From: Chloroflexi bacterium TSY
Lineage (GTDB): Bacteria > Chloroflexota > Anaerolineae > Caldilineales > Caldilineaceae
Reading direction: 5' to 3'
DNA: 64,000 nt
NCBI GenBank assembly: GCA_019217005.1
Contig: JAHBNG010000019.1
Coordinates: forward strand, 62,001-126,000
Positions 38,142 through 48,479 of the stretch are shown here, piece by piece. Within the stretch, counting starts at the first letter, position 1; every line of letters starts with the position of its first letter. The position numbers were made by a program, and so were the translations under genes. The notes below the pieces were generated by a model, which saw only the letters and a program-made list of their open reading frames with translations, searched no databases and was not told the DNA's origin.

Positions 38142-39632
38142 ATGTCTTATTTGATTGGAATAGACGCGTCTACAACCGCCACAAAAGCCCTGCTTATTGA
38201 CCAAAATGGTGATGTAATCGCCGTCGCTGCTACTGAATACAACTTTGAAACTCCACAACCACTTTGGAGTGAGCAGTCGCCCGATTTGTGGTGGAATGGA
38301 GCAGTCAATAGTATCCGGCAGATGATGGCAAAGAGTAACATTGATCCAGGATCGATCAGTGGAATTGGATTGACGGGCCAAATGCATGGGTTAGTTCTGT
38401 TGGACAGAGCTGGAGAAGTGTTGCGCTCCTCGATCTTGTGGAATGATCAGCGTACAGCCGCCCAATGTGATGAAATGCGCAAACGTATCGGTCAGAAACG
38501 CCTGATTCAGCGAACTGGTAACGATGCCCTGACTGGATTTACAGCCCCCAAATTGATCTGGGTGCGCGACAACGAACCCGAAATTTACGCCAAAGTACAC
38601 CATATTCTGCTGCCCAAAGATTATGTCCGTTATAAACTCACTGGTGATATTGCGACGGATAAAGCTGGTGCAGCAGGTACGTCTCTCTTGGATTTGCGTA
38701 CGCGGGATTGGGCTACTGATGTATTGAATGCCTTGGAGATTCCCCCTGAATGGTTGCCACCAACCCATGAAGGTCCAGAGGTGACGGGAACAATTTCCGC
38801 TGCCGCATCCGAAGCAACAGGATTACCGATTGGGATTCCCGTGATTGGCGGAGGAGGGGATCAGGCCGCACAAGCGGTCGGCGTTGGTGCTGTGGAAGAA
38901 GGAATTGTTGCAGTAACGCTTGGCACGTCGGGTGTTGTCTTTGCCACGGTCAACGAACCCTTTATCGAACCAGAAGGACGTCTACACGCTTTCTGTCACT
39001 CTGTCCCAGATCGCTGGCACTTGATGGGCGTGATGCTTTCGGCGGCTGGAAGTCTGCGCTGGTATCGCGATACGCTAGCCCCTGGCGTTGACTTTGACGA
39101 TTTATTAGCTCCATGTATAGAGCTTTCATCAGGAAGCGAAGGGTTGCTCTTCTTGCCTTATCTAACTGGCGAGCGCACACCTTATCCCGATCCGCTTGCA
39201 CGCGGGGCGTTTGTCGGTCTAACGGTACGCCACACACAACCTCACATGACGCGCTCAGTTTTGGAAGGTGTGGCTTTTGGTCTACGCGATAGTTTTGAGT
39301 TAATGAAGAATGTTGGTTTGTCAGCGATTACGCAGGTTCGCATCTCTGGCGGCGGTGCACGAAGTGCCTTATGGCGACAAATTATTGCCGACGTATTGAA
39401 TAACGAGTTGGTAACCGTCAACACCACAGAAGGAGCGGCTTATGGTGCAGCATTGCTGGCTGGTGTTGGAGCTGGCGTATGGAAGAGCGTGGATGCCGCC
39501 TGTGCCGAGGCAATACAGATAACAGGAAACACAAGTCCTGAATTGGACAATGTCACTCGCTACGACGAATTGTACCGTTCTTATCAACAACTCTACCCTG
39601 CATTGACACCAACTTTTCATGAATTAACCTAA
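38142..39632 (+). CDS. xylB: Xylulokinase
   Basis: 496 residues, FGGY kinase fold. It starts MSYLIGIDASTTATKALLID (phosphate-binding loop), contains IGLTGQMHGLVLLD with the xylulokinase-specific QMHG, GGGGDQAAQAVGVG, and the C-terminal ISGGGARSALWRQI adenosine-binding motif. It phosphorylates D-xylulose for the pentose phosphate pathway. The ISAzo13 element ends 13 bases upstream, leaving only the AGAGGAAAG ribosome site, so any native promoter is now displaced by the IS. No xylose isomerase is in the window. Confidence 0.95.
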   Translation: MSYLIGIDASTTATKALLIDQNGDVIAVAATEYNFETPQPLWSEQSPDLWWNGAVNSIRQMMAKSNIDPGSISGIGLTGQMHGLVLLDRAGEVLRSSILWNDQRTAAQCDEMRKRIGQKRLIQRTGNDALTGFTAPKLIWVRDNEPEIYAKVHHILLPKDYVRYKLTGDIATDKAGAAGTSLLDLRTRDWATDVLNALEIPPEWLPPTHEGPEVTGTISAAASEATGLPIGIPVIGGGGDQAAQAVGVGAVEEGIVAVTLGTSGVVFATVNEPFIEPEGRLHAFCHSVPDRWHLMGVMLSAAGSLRWYRDTLAPGVDFDDLLAPCIELSSGSEGLLFLPYLTGERTPYPDPLARGAFVGLTVRHTQPHMTRSVLEGVAFGLRDSFELMKNVGLSAITQVRISGGGARSALWRQIIADVLNNELVTVNTTEGAAYGAALLAGVGAGVWKSVDAACAEAIQITGNTSPELDNVTRYDELYRSYQQLYPALTPTFHELT

Positions 39633-39680
39633 ATTAGCCTGGAAATTTGGAATACATTCATGGTCTCCATAATTAGAAGC

Positions 39681-39755
39681 GTGTCCCAAAGTGTGTAAAT
39701 GCAGCCGATTCTCTGGCGAAGCGGCAGCCATTTACACACTATGTGGTACACACTC
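39681..39755. repeat. Short palindromic repeat, family A
   Basis: GTGTCCCAAAGTGTGTAAAT on the left, CATTTACACACTATGTGGTA on the right, centre GATTCTCTGGCGAAGCGG. Confidence 0.8.
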
Positions 39756-39792
39756 CATCATTGGAGTTGGTATACCTTTGTGACCGACATAT

Positions 39793-40002
39793 TCATTCAG
39801 CATGTGTTGCCCGTTGTACAAAGCGCTTGGCTCCCCGGGCAAATTTCCGTCTTGGGAGCAAGATCCGTCGGCCACAGGTCAGACAGACCAATCCGATATC
39901 CGCACCGATGCGATCGATTTTCCATTGATTACCGCCACAGGGGTGTCGCTTGCGCATTTCGACTACATCATCGACGTAAAGTTTTTCATGAATTTCCATC
40001 AT
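39793..40002 (-). CDS. DUF951 family protein
   Basis: 69 residues reading [20 protein letters not shown] and [18 protein letters not shown], the DUF951 signature with its CxxCGR zinc-knuckle-like motif and KxHPCG motif. These small proteins are widespread in Firmicutes and Chloroflexota and often lie near ribosomal or DNA-replication genes; function unknown. Its ATG overlaps the stop of the PIG-L gene (ATGA), so translation is coupled. Confidence 0.9.
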   Translation of the reverse strand: MMEIHEKLYVDDVVEMRKRHPCGGNQWKIDRIGADIGLVCLTCGRRILLPRRKFARGAKRFVQRATHAE

Positions 40003-40838
40003 TCGATCCCTGAAAACAGATCGTTTTCCACATGGCCATCGGGGGCTGGATACGCACGTGTGAAACTTTCCTTCCGTAAAAAGTGTTGGCGTAGGAACGT
40101 AGGCAAAAAGCGTAAAAAACCGGGACCACCACTGAATTGACTAGCATGAGCACGGCTGGCTGCGTCCTTACGGTCCAGGTAATTTGCAACATCAACGACT
40201 GCATGAACAGGCGTTTCCCACCGGCTAATCTCAACGAGATCAATGTCCTTGTTCCGTCCGACTGCTCGTGGATTCTGACCCATGAACGGCATAATGCGCA
40301 CCATCAACTTCAAGATACGTTTGTCAAACACTGTGTAATAAAGTTTTTGTGGTCGATAAGAAGGGTCTTGCTCACACAATCGATGAAACGCCAATGTAGT
40401 CGCCTCACAGCAACGGATGTGATCTGGATGTCCGTAACCACCGAATGGATCATGGGTCAGGACAACATCTGGTTGTAAACGAACCATGTAATCGACTAGT
40501 TGAGCCGTCAAGCTTTTGATTGGTTGCTGAATCAGTGCTTCGGAATGAGTATTGTCAGGCGAACCACGCATTCCACTATCGCGATAAGGTAGTGACCAGA
40601 TCGAGGTAATGCCTAGCGCAACGGCAGCGTTCGATAGCTCAGTTGCGCGAACCTGGGCCAACGTCTGTTGACCCTCTGTGTAGCGCTCATCCTCGACAGA
40701 ACCTGCAATGCCATCTGTTGCAATAAGGACGTGTACATTTATGCCTTTGGCTGCATAACGAGCCAATGTCCCACCTGGACCGAAACTTTCGTCATCAGGG
40801 TGAGCAAATATTCCAAGTAGGGTATGACTGCGATTCAT
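39999..40838 (-). CDS. PIG-L family deacetylase
   Basis: 279 residues. Zinc ligands are visible in [16 protein letters not shown] (HPDDE) and GGYGHPDHI (HPDH). The family removes acetyl groups from N-acetylglucosaminyl conjugates, as in MshB, Mca or BshB. The unusual length and C-terminal Arg/Phe-rich region ([18 protein letters not shown]) do not identify the substrate. Its 3' end overlaps the DUF951 start. Confidence 0.9.
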   Translation of the reverse strand: MNRSHTLLGIFAHPDDESFGPGGTLARYAAKGINVHVLIATDGIAGSVEDERYTEGQQTLAQVRATELSNAAVALGITSIWSLPYRDSGMRGSPDNTHSEALIQQPIKSLTAQLVDYMVRLQPDVVLTHDPFGGYGHPDHIRCCEATTLAFHRLCEQDPSYRPQKLYYTVFDKRILKLMVRIMPFMGQNPRAVGRNKDIDLVEISRWETPVHAVVDVANYLDRKDAASRAHASQFSGGPGFLRFLPTFLRQHFLRKESFTRAYPAPDGHVENDLFSGIE

Positions 40839-40953
40839 TTTGATGTTGTTGGTAAATGCAGAGAGAGTAATTTATACACAATTTGGAAGACCACCCCTTG
40901 ATCGTGTATTATGTTTAAATTATTGTTTATGTCATGATAGGAGACGCCTTTTT

Positions 40954-42003
40954 ATGCGGCTCGGTCCGATTTTTCGTGTTCTTGGAACACTGGTCTATGG
41001 CTTTATCGGTTGGGAGCTAGGCGTTGCACTCGCACAAACGCGAGAGTTGACGCCAGATTCTATGCGAATTATTTTGTCTAGTGCATTGATTGGTGCGCTT
41101 CTTGGTTTTCTGTTGGCTCCTTGGTTGGTCATTGCACCAGCCCGAGCAGCACGGAATAGCCTTCGTCAAGTGCCAATCGAAGATCTAGTGACAGGAAGCG
41201 TTGGATTGATTGGTGGTCTAATTATTGCTGCGTTGCTTGTGGTTCCTGTTGCGCGACTCCCTACGCCATTTGGAACGATTTTGCCGTTTATTGGTGCCAT
41301 CATCTTCGGTTATTTGGGAACAGCCGTTATGGTTCTGCGCAAGAATGATCTGATTTCTCTGTTACGGGGGAACCCCAGAGAGATGATGACAAACATTGAA
41401 CCTTCAAGGCTGTTACTTTTAGATACCAGCGTTATTATCGACGGACGAATTGCGGACATTGCTGCAACTGGTTTCTTGTTAGCAAGAATGGCCGTGCCCC
41501 GTTTTGTCTTGAATGAGTTGCAACACATTGCCGATTCGTCAGATGTGCTACGTCGAAATCGTGGGCGGAGAGGGTTAGAGATGCTCGACCGCTTGCAACA
41601 TGCTCCTGATATTGATATCGAATTCATTGATCGAGATGTCGGTGATTCGACCCAAGTTGATGATAAACTCATTAATCTTGCGTTGGAAATCGATGCCGCC
41701 GTTGTGACGAATGATTACAATCTCAATCGTGTTGCACGCCTTCAAGGTGTAAAAATTCTGAATGTCAATGAACTAGCCAACGCCGTTAAATCGGTCTTTC
41801 TGCCAGGCGAAGAAATTCCACTCAAGATTATACAAGAAGGTAAGGAAGCAGGACAAGGCGTTGGATACCTGGAAGATGGAACCATGGTCGTAGTTGAAAA
41901 TGGGCGGCGCTATGTAAATCAAGAAGTCTTGGTACAAGTGACCAAAATTTTACAAACAAATGCTGGCCGTCTCATTTTTGCAACGCCAGATATTGGAGTA
42001 TAA
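40954..42003 (+). CDS. YacL-like membrane PIN/TRAM domain protein
   Basis: 349 residues from the ATG preceded by ATAGGAG. Four membrane helices (residues 1-130) lead into a PIN nuclease-like domain, [18 protein letters not shown] with the first Asp and later [21 protein letters not shown] (further acidic residues), and a C-terminal TRAM-like domain ([20 protein letters not shown]). Homologues such as B. subtilis YacL associate with ribosomes or RNA turnover. It is followed after 5 bases by cysS, the arrangement seen in many Gram-positive genomes. Confidence 0.9.
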   Translation: MRLGPIFRVLGTLVYGFIGWELGVALAQTRELTPDSMRIILSSALIGALLGFLLAPWLVIAPARAARNSLRQVPIEDLVTGSVGLIGGLIIAALLVVPVARLPTPFGTILPFIGAIIFGYLGTAVMVLRKNDLISLLRGNPREMMTNIEPSRLLLLDTSVIIDGRIADIAATGFLLARMAVPRFVLNELQHIADSSDVLRRNRGRRGLEMLDRLQHAPDIDIEFIDRDVGDSTQVDDKLINLALEIDAAVVTNDYNLNRVARLQGVKILNVNELANAVKSVFLPGEEIPLKIIQEGKEAGQGVGYLEDGTMVVVENGRRYVNQEVLVQVTKILQTNAGRLIFATPDIGV

Positions 42004-42008
42004 GACCG

Positions 42009-43427
42009 ATGTCTTTAAGCATTTATAACACGCTAACACGCCAGAAAGAAGAATTTAAGCCCATCGAAAGCGGCAAGGTAAGCATGTATGTCTGTGGACC
42101 GACTGTCTATGCCGACGCTCATATTGGTCATGCCATGAGTTCGATCATTTTCGATATGGTTCACCGCTATCTCGAATATCGTGACTTTGAGGTTTGTTAC
42201 GCTATCAACTTCACCGATGTTGATGATAAGATCATTCGTCGCGCCCAAGAAGCAGGCAAAGATCCATTTGAATTAGCCAATCATTTTGCGAACAAATATT
42301 TAGTTCATCTCGAGCAACTGAATGTCCTTTCGGCTGATATTTATCCAAGGGTTACAGCCGAAATCGATACCATTATTCAGCTTATTCAAGAATTGGGCGA
42401 AGAAGGCTATGTTTACAATGTGGATGGGGATGTATATTTCCGCGTTCGGAATGACGATGATTATGGAAAGTTGAGCAATCGTTCGCTTGACGCAGCAGTG
42501 ACAGGAACACGTGTTGAAGAGGACGGCCGTAAAGAATCTCCTCACGATTTTGCGCTCTGGAAATCCGCCAAGCCAGATGAGCCGTTTTGGCCAAGCCCTT
42601 GGGGACCAGGTCGACCGGGTTGGCACATTGAGTGCTCTGCCATGTGCCTTAAGCATCTCGGTGAAACGATCGATATACATGGAGGTGGCAATGATCTCAT
42701 TTTTCCTCACCATGAAAATGAAATTGCTCAAAGCGAGAGTGCCACAGGCAAATCTTTCGCTCGCTATTGGATGCACAATGGGATGATGCAACTCTCGGGC
42801 GAAAAGATGAGCAAATCTCTTGGCAACGTTATTTTGATTGATGAATATTTACAAGACCATACGCCAGATGCTCTCCGCCTGTTGATCTTTTCCGGTCACT
42901 ATCGCAAACCAGTCATGTTCAGTGAAGAGGCCCTGTGCGGAGCCGAACGAAGCCTTGCGCGCTTGCAGGGTGGTTTACGGCCAGCAAGCGGGAACACAAG
43001 CACCGGTCCAGATGCTGACACATTGCGTGAGGCCACAGAACAAGCAAGGAACTCCTTCATTCAAGCAATGGATGACGATTTCAACACCAGTATTGCGTTG
43101 GCCTCCTTATTTGAGCTTGTACGTGCAATCAACACAGCACGAAGCGCGAACGTGAGTGGCCCGTTTTACCATGCAGCGCAAAAAACGCTGCGCGAACTGG
43201 CAGGAGTCCTTGGCTTAACACTTGAATCCTCTGACGCCACAGAAAGCTCATCTAGCATAGCAGCCAAGCCTTTTATCGATCTACTGATCCAGGTGCGGAG
43301 CGATTTGCGGGCAGCCAAACAGTGGGCACTGGCCGACCAGATTCGTGCTCAACTCAAAGAGCTTGGCGTTTCCTTAGAGGACAGCGCACAGGGTACAACT
43401 TGGCGGTTCGACGAATCCAATGAGTGA
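42009..43427 (+). CDS. cysS: Cysteinyl-tRNA synthetase
   Basis: 472 residues of usual length. Class I motifs HIGHAMSS and KMSKSLGN are both present. The zinc site cysteine is in [14 protein letters not shown] and further ligands in [14 protein letters not shown] and HHENEIAQ. It charges tRNA-Cys. It overlaps rlmB by 8 bases at its 3' end, so PIN/TRAM, cysS and rlmB look like one operon. Confidence 0.97.
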   Translation: MSLSIYNTLTRQKEEFKPIESGKVSMYVCGPTVYADAHIGHAMSSIIFDMVHRYLEYRDFEVCYAINFTDVDDKIIRRAQEAGKDPFELANHFANKYLVHLEQLNVLSADIYPRVTAEIDTIIQLIQELGEEGYVYNVDGDVYFRVRNDDDYGKLSNRSLDAAVTGTRVEEDGRKESPHDFALWKSAKPDEPFWPSPWGPGRPGWHIECSAMCLKHLGETIDIHGGGNDLIFPHHENEIAQSESATGKSFARYWMHNGMMQLSGEKMSKSLGNVILIDEYLQDHTPDALRLLIFSGHYRKPVMFSEEALCGAERSLARLQGGLRPASGNTSTGPDADTLREATEQARNSFIQAMDDDFNTSIALASLFELVRAINTARSANVSGPFYHAAQKTLRELAGVLGLTLESSDATESSSSIAAKPFIDLLIQVRSDLRAAKQWALADQIRAQLKELGVSLEDSAQGTTWRFDESNE

Positions 43428-44190
43428 GTTAATTTACGGACGCCGAGCCGTCTTAGAGACATTGCGTGCTGCAAGACGACGCATCTATCGTCTTTGGTTT
43501 GAGGGTGATTCTTCTACCAGGCGAAACAGTAACAACTCCAAAGGGATTCTTGCCCAGATTCGAAATAGTGCAGAAGTCGCTGGTATATCGATTCGGACGG
43601 TCAAAGATGGTCCATTTGAGCGTTTGGCCAGTCAGAATGCCAACGCCCAGAGTGTAGCGCTGGAAGTTGGCGAATATCCCTATGTCGACATTGACCAATG
43701 TCTTCAATTAGCCCAAAATCGTCAACAGTCTCCATTTCTCCTCATTCTTGACCATCTTCAAGACCCCCAAAATCTTGGCACACTGATTCGAAGCGCTGAT
43801 GCCATGGGTATACATGGTCTCGTCATTCCTGATCGTCGTTCTGCCCGCATCACACCGGCAGTCACCAATGCCAGCGCTGGTGCCGTTGAACATCTCTTGA
43901 TTGCACAAGTTACCAATCTGAACCGGCTAATCGATACTTTGAAATCAGCTAATATATGGGTTGGTGGATTAGATAACGATGAGAGTTCGCCGCTTTTGGG
44001 AGAAATCCCGCTGACTGGCGCCCTTGCAATCGTCGTCGGCAACGAGAACACTGGGCTTAGCCGCCTGACGCGTGAAAAGTGCGATTTCCTCATCCGGCTT
44101 CCCATGTACGGGCAGATAGAGAGTCTGAATGCAGCTGTGGCGGGCAGTATTGTGCTCTATACTGCGCAACAGGCAAGACAGAGAGGATAG
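43420..44190 (+). CDS. rlmB: 23S rRNA guanosine-2'-O-methyltransferase, RlmB type
   Basis: 256 residues, SPOUT fold. Starts [16 protein letters not shown] (substrate-binding L30-like domain). The knot motifs are [35 protein letters not shown] and [19 protein letters not shown]. It methylates the 2'-OH of G2251 in 23S rRNA (E. coli numbering). Position directly after cysS matches the YacO/RlmB order in many genomes. Confidence 0.92.
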   Translation: MSELIYGRRAVLETLRAARRRIYRLWFEGDSSTRRNSNNSKGILAQIRNSAEVAGISIRTVKDGPFERLASQNANAQSVALEVGEYPYVDIDQCLQLAQNRQQSPFLLILDHLQDPQNLGTLIRSADAMGIHGLVIPDRRSARITPAVTNASAGAVEHLLIAQVTNLNRLIDTLKSANIWVGGLDNDESSPLLGEIPLTGALAIVVGNENTGLSRLTREKCDFLIRLPMYGQIESLNAAVAGSIVLYTAQQARQRG

Positions 44191-44224
44191 GCAACCCTTC
44201 TGATTATATAGAAGGAAAATGGGA

Positions 44225-44302
44225 GTGTGTCCCAAAGTGTGTAAATGTAACCGATTCTCTGACTGAGCGATGTCCATGTACAGGCTTTGTGGTACACACT
44301 CT
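44225..44302. repeat. Short palindromic repeat, family A
   Basis: GTGTGTCCCAAAGTGTGTAA left, CAGGCTTTGTGGTACACACT right; centre GATTCTCTGACTGAGCGA. Confidence 0.8.
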
Positions 44303-44353
44303 AGAATGGTCAAATTTATTCTCATCGATGGCAGTGAAGAGTATATGCTGGAT

Positions 44354-44815
44354 CTATCTCATAACATTTACGCCCCACTCATAGACTAAGCGCCCACCAT
44401 TCCAACCACTCGCAAGCAGCAGAAACAGACCCATCAGGAGTAGTAGCGTGATCCATCGTCGATTATTGGAATCGTCCAGAAGCGGATCGTGCCCTACTCT
44501 TGTTTGAGCGCGCCGAATCCATCGCCAGTAGAGCAGTGCACCATAGACAATAGCAAGGGCGATCCCTGTTCCAATATGCCAATTTAGCAAGTGGCGATAC
44601 GGAGCTTGGGGGGAGAGAGGTGCTTGGGCCAACAGCCCTGTAAAAATGGCAACGATGCAACCGATCCACCCCGGCAACATCGTCCACCATATGAGGATAC
44701 GAAATTCGTTTCGTGGGCGATTGTAGAGATAGAGTATTCCAGCAATACTGGCAAAAAAGAGAAGCGCAATTGGAAAATGAACCGTTGCGGGATGAAGGGT
44801 CGTCAGGAAATTCAT
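44354..44815 (-). CDS. DUF2231 membrane protein
   Basis: 153 residues, four helices. Starts LTTLHPATVHFPIALLFFAS, the DUF2231 signature with the conserved HPxxVHFPIAL, and continues NWHIGTGIALAIVYGALLY. These proteins are linked to respiratory or cytochrome clusters in some genomes, but function is unknown. No operon neighbour. Confidence 0.88.
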   Translation of the reverse strand: MNFLTTLHPATVHFPIALLFFASIAGILYLYNRPRNEFRILIWWTMLPGWIGCIVAIFTGLLAQAPLSPQAPYRHLLNWHIGTGIALAIVYGALLYWRWIRRAQTRVGHDPLLDDSNNRRWITLLLLMGLFLLLASGWNGGRLVYEWGVNVMR

Positions 44816-45031
44816 TCAATCATTGGCGAATCAAGAATAAACAAGGGTCCAATTTGGTCGTGAAGACTTGCCGTTCAACCAATTTTTCAACTGGTACCAC
44901 ACAATATGCCACACGCCTATGGTTAAGGAATAAGCATTAAATAAGTTGAACATGTCATTCTCGAGTGAAACGAAGAATCTGTTCAAGTTAATTAATTCCG
45001 GTTCTTAAGCCATCGCATCTACTGAGCACTT

Positions 45032-45871
45032 CTACCGTTCAACCCACTGATACACCCTCTTTGCGTTTTGCCAAAAGTACTTGGCCGCAGCCGCTTCGCC
45101 TTTTGCACCAAAGTAATTGCGTACAATCTTCATATTGAGGGCGTAATCTCCAGCTCGCTCGCAAACGGGCCAATTGCTACCGTAGATAAGTCTCTCTTCC
45201 CCAAAGGCATCCCACAAAACGTCAAGTGTTGGACGATAATGCTCAACATCATCCGGAGCAGGCTGAATGGTGCTCTGCTCGATCAGGGCGGAAACTTTCA
45301 TATGGATGTTTGGTTCGGCTCCCAATCGTTTGTACTGCTCAACCCACCTCGGTTGAATGGGGTTGCCATCAATCGACATGTGACCAATATGATCGATGAC
45401 AATACGTAGGTCGGGGACGCTCTGTGCAAGTTTGATTAGCTGCGGGAAGTCGGTATCACGCAGCAGGACATCAAGTTGAAGATCAAGTTCAGCCAGCAGT
45501 CGCATATCATCTAAAAAAGATCCGCTGTGAACATCTGCAAAATATCCGGCACCACAACGGATACCACGAAAGAGCGGGTTGACAGCGTGTTGTCGTAACT
45601 CTGACCCAAATTCAGATCGTCCTGGATCAATATGACCAACAAGTCCCACAATAGAGGAATCGTCGGTCGCCAGGTCTAAAACCCATTGATTGTCGTCCAA
45701 CCAAGCACTCGCTTCGACAACGACTGTGCCTGTCACGCCTTCCGGTTCGGCGGCCGCCTTCCAATGTTCAGGTAAAACAGTACGGTAAAGCAATTCATTG
45801 TCGGCAGGCGGCCACGGAACGCCTTCCGGCCTCGACGGATCATAAAAGTGAGTGTGGGTATCAATAATCAT
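45032..45871 (-). CDS. Amidohydrolase-family metal-dependent hydrolase
   Basis: 279 residues starting MIIDTHTHFYDPSRPEGVPW, a THTH/HxH metal motif, with DHIGHMSIDGNP carrying a further His and GSNWPVCERAG the Asp/Trp motif of the TIM-barrel amidohydrolase_2 branch (lactonase, 2-pyrone-4,6-dicarboxylate hydrolase, L-fucono-1,5-lactonase-like). L-rhamnono/fuconolactone hydrolysis is a plausible role. The next gene upstream (Uma2) is unrelated. Confidence 0.88.
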   Translation of the reverse strand: MIIDTHTHFYDPSRPEGVPWPPADNELLYRTVLPEHWKAAAEPEGVTGTVVVEASAWLDDNQWVLDLATDDSSIVGLVGHIDPGRSEFGSELRQHAVNPLFRGIRCGAGYFADVHSGSFLDDMRLLAELDLQLDVLLRDTDFPQLIKLAQSVPDLRIVIDHIGHMSIDGNPIQPRWVEQYKRLGAEPNIHMKVSALIEQSTIQPAPDDVEHYRPTLDVLWDAFGEERLIYGSNWPVCERAGDYALNMKIVRNYFGAKGEAAAAKYFWQNAKRVYQWVER

Positions 45872-45882
45872 AGGAAATCACT

Positions 45883-45955
45883 CATCTCCCAAATGTGTGT
45901 AAATCACCGATTCTAGTCAGAGAAATTTTCCTGGTCGTATTTTTGGTAGATGAGC
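45883..45955. repeat. Degenerate family A repeat
   Basis: TCTCCCAAATGTGTGTAAAT and GATTCTAGTCAGAGAAATT keep the left half and centre; the right half has drifted (TATTTTTGGTAGATG). It overlaps the region just upstream of the amidohydrolase start. Confidence 0.5.
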
Positions 45956-45974
45956 CAAGAAAATGAGATATCCT

Positions 45975-46541
45975 TTACCATTCATCCTCATCAAAAAGAA
46001 GATCGACTAACATTGTCCACCCAGGAACTGCGGGTTCCGCTTCGGCAACTTCTCCCCGGCGATAAGTTGTAGAAGTGGATGGCTCGCTGGCACGATAGAC
46101 ATGCACAACCTCTTCGATGGGATCGACGTCCCACACAACGAGCGTACCTGTCGAAAAATAATCGGCTCGCTTTTGCCTCATTTTTTGCTCAGCTTGCGGA
46201 CCATAGTCACCTTCGCTACGGACTTCGGCAGCAAATATCGGTGCTCCCTCAAAGAATCCCATGCCAGGCGAGGCTCCGACATAAAATGCCGCGTCTGGAC
46301 TAAATGACTCTCGATGAGGCAGATTGACGCGAAACCCTTTGTTGTCTCCAACCGCACGGCCATATTTCTTTTCTTTGCTATACAGACGCAGTGACACAAA
46401 AATTTCATCACCGACAAATCCCGGCAAGGCTCCAGTTGGTGACATCAGTACAATTTCTCCATCGATGATTTCTGCTTTTGAGTCTATTTTGGATAGTGCA
46501 TCAATCAAAGTTTCGGATGTAGCTGATGTGGCTAGTGTCAT
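45975..46541 (-). CDS. Uma2-family restriction-endonuclease-like protein
   Basis: 188 residues. Shows Uma2 elements: DGEIVLMSPTGALPGFVGDEI, FSPDAAFYVG, PIFAAEVRSEGDYGPQAEQKMRQKRADYFSTGTLVVWDVDP, with the D and ExR/K-type residues of a PD-(D/E)XK fold. Role unknown. It is diverged from the copy at 31188-31679. Confidence 0.9.
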   Translation of the reverse strand: MTLATSATSETLIDALSKIDSKAEIIDGEIVLMSPTGALPGFVGDEIFVSLRLYSKEKKYGRAVGDNKGFRVNLPHRESFSPDAAFYVGASPGMGFFEGAPIFAAEVRSEGDYGPQAEQKMRQKRADYFSTGTLVVWDVDPIEEVVHVYRASEPSTSTTYRRGEVAEAEPAVPGWTMLVDLLFDEDEW

Positions 46542-46731
46542 ATTCTAATCCTAACGAGGTTCTGACTCAGACCGACAGCGAAATGCAGCACAGGTTTACG
46601 TAGGTCATTTTTTATTATACTCTATGCGAAATATCCAATTCAATTATAAGTGCAACTATGCGTGTCTTTCACTTTGGGGGCGAGAATCAGCTTGCCCAGG
46701 CGAAAAGTTAAATTCACCCTGTAACTAGGGA

Positions 46732-46808
46732 GTGTGTCCCAAAGTGTGTAAATGGGGCGATTCTCTGACTGAACAGTGTTGATTTACACACTTTGTGGTA
46801 CACACTCG
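46732..46808. repeat. Short palindromic repeat, family A (near consensus)
   Basis: GTGTGTCCCAAAGTGTGTAA left and TTACACACTTTGTGGTACAC right, with centre GATTCTCTGACTGAACAGTG. The best preserved copy. It lies immediately beyond the stop codon of the M1 peptidase gene and could act as its transcript end. Confidence 0.85.
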
Positions 46809-46811
46809 TGA

Positions 46812-48479
46812 CTATTGTGATGATTGCACTGTTGTTGGATTTTTGACCCACTCACGAAATAATTCGTCCACCATCTCGTTGTCAAGCTGCTGGGTAGCCG
46901 AAATCCAATCCGATGTACTGACAATCTGATAACGATAATGATTTAAATAATCTTGGAGAAATTTCGTAAACTGTCGGTCACCCAATATCTCACGCACTTG
47001 ATCATAAAATAGAGCACCTTTGCTATAAATGATTGTTTCATATGCTCCATTGCTATAGAAATCCATAACAGGTTGGTCGATGGCAAGAGACCTATTTTGT
47101 AATTGATTGACACGATTCTGCCAGCGGGATGCTTGCATTCGAGAGGCCGTTGTGTCTCCGTAAAGTGCTTCTACATAGAGTTTGATCGAATATTCCGCCA
47201 GTGCTTCATCTAGCCAGGGTGAATTGACCGGATCGTTATGCACAATCTGATACCACCATTGGTGTGCAACTTCATGCGCAATGAGAGATTCTAATGAATT
47301 GCGGAAACGAAAATAGACCTCAACACCCAACAAACTGACATTTGTGTATTCCATTCCGCGGAAATTCAAAGGGGCTGGGGCGATCCGTAAATCACGATAT
47401 GGATATTCTCCAAAGCGATCGTTATAGATACGAAGCGATGCAACTGCATGGGTCAGTGCGGCGTGCCCCGCTGCGTCATGACCTGGTAGCCAATAGCTTG
47501 TCACACGTGTTCCATTGGTTTCGGTATAGACCGAGCCAAACTGCGGACTTGTATGAAGTAGAAACTCGCGTGCTGGACCCGTGACCCAGATGTGTTGTGT
47601 TTGAGTGTCGTTCACCTCTGTTTCAGTGATCAACGTTCCACTCGTCACTGGAATCTGGTCCGACGGAAGCGTAGCTGTTACGACAAAAAGAGAAATATTA
47701 TTAAATGCTGCATCGCCTCGTACATTTCCATTCTCTGTCCACCATTCTCCCAAACCAAAGCGGGCTGTTGGATCATAAACCGCCAATGAGGGATAAAATA
47801 ATGGTAAACTGATGATTTGTTGACTCTCACCAAATAGAGCATAGATACTGGAAAGATCTTGCCACTTTGGAATTTCAAGCTTCCAACGTAGATGAACTTG
47901 TTCTATTTGCCCTGGGCGTAACGGCTTTGGCAAGCTAACGCGCAAGGCCGTTTTGTCTGTGCCTGGCTGATAAACAAAACTGGTGGGACGCTCGTCAACC
48001 GAAGCACTCCGGATTGTCATGAAGCCACCATATTGATCTAACATTGGATAGAGGCGGAAGATAAGGTGATTCCAAAGATGAGGACTGTTGTTGGGTACAG
48101 AAATTTGTGCTTCGCCATGTAAGACATTTTCGGTTGGGACAAGCGTTACACTGATCTTATAGATCAATACCGGTCCAAGTTGATCTAGGTCCGTTTGAAA
48201 CTTGGGTTTCATTGCGGGACGAAATGTCGAATAGGGATCCGCTGGCGATGAAGAGGATGAACAACTGGCCAGTAGCAGTAGGCTGCCTAACAGGGCTCCC
48301 CCAATAACAGTCGCCAATATCGTATGTGAGAATTGAGGGGATAGCCACCCTAAAAAGTTCTCCCATCTGCTTCGCAGCAAAGAGACGAAACAAAATCTTT
48401 GTGGAAGCCGATGGAAAAATTCCTGAGCTCTGATGAAATTGTCGTAGGCAAAAGTTCGGGAATGGATCAACACAGGCAC
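46812..48479 (-). CDS. M1-family metallopeptidase, lipoprotein
   Basis: 555 residues. The zinc site is HEVAHQWW in LIAHEVAHQWWYQIVHN with the third ligand Glu in WLDEALAEY. The GAMEN-like exopeptidase motif appears altered as FRGMEYTNVS. A hydrophobic segment with a lipobox LLLASC (about residue 75) lies behind a 55-residue charged leader, so the true start may be further in. It probably trims peptides at the cell surface. Confidence 0.88.
   Translation of the reverse strand: MPVLIHSRTFAYDNFIRAQEFFHRLPQRFCFVSLLRSRWENFLGWLSPQFSHTILATVIGGALLGSLLLLASCSSSSSPADPYSTFRPAMKPKFQTDLDQLGPVLIYKISVTLVPTENVLHGEAQISVPNNSPHLWNHLIFRLYPMLDQYGGFMTIRSASVDERPTSFVYQPGTDKTALRVSLPKPLRPGQIEQVHLRWKLEIPKWQDLSSIYALFGESQQIISLPLFYPSLAVYDPTARFGLGEWWTENGNVRGDAAFNNISLFVVTATLPSDQIPVTSGTLITETEVNDTQTQHIWVTGPAREFLLHTSPQFGSVYTETNGTRVTSYWLPGHDAAGHAALTHAVASLRIYNDRFGEYPYRDLRIAPAPLNFRGMEYTNVSLLGVEVYFRFRNSLESLIAHEVAHQWWYQIVHNDPVNSPWLDEALAEYSIKLYVEALYGDTTASRMQASRWQNRVNQLQNRSLAIDQPVMDFYSNGAYETIIYSKGALFYDQVREILGDRQFTKFLQDYLNHYRYQIVSTSDWISATQQLDNEMVDELFREWVKNPTTVQSSQ

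Noticed and set aside
39699..40140. Plus-strand open frames over the DUF951/PIG-L genes
   Set aside because: Antisense shadows: the minus strand carries clear DUF951 and PIG-L motifs here.
40850..40897. Possible family A repeat upstream of the PIN/TRAM gene
   Set aside because: Only TTTATACACAATTTGG resembles the right arm; the left arm is not recognisable.
45975..46541. Uma2 genes as part of a restriction or defence island
   Set aside because: Both Uma2 genes are isolated, with no methyltransferase, helicase or toxin partners nearby.
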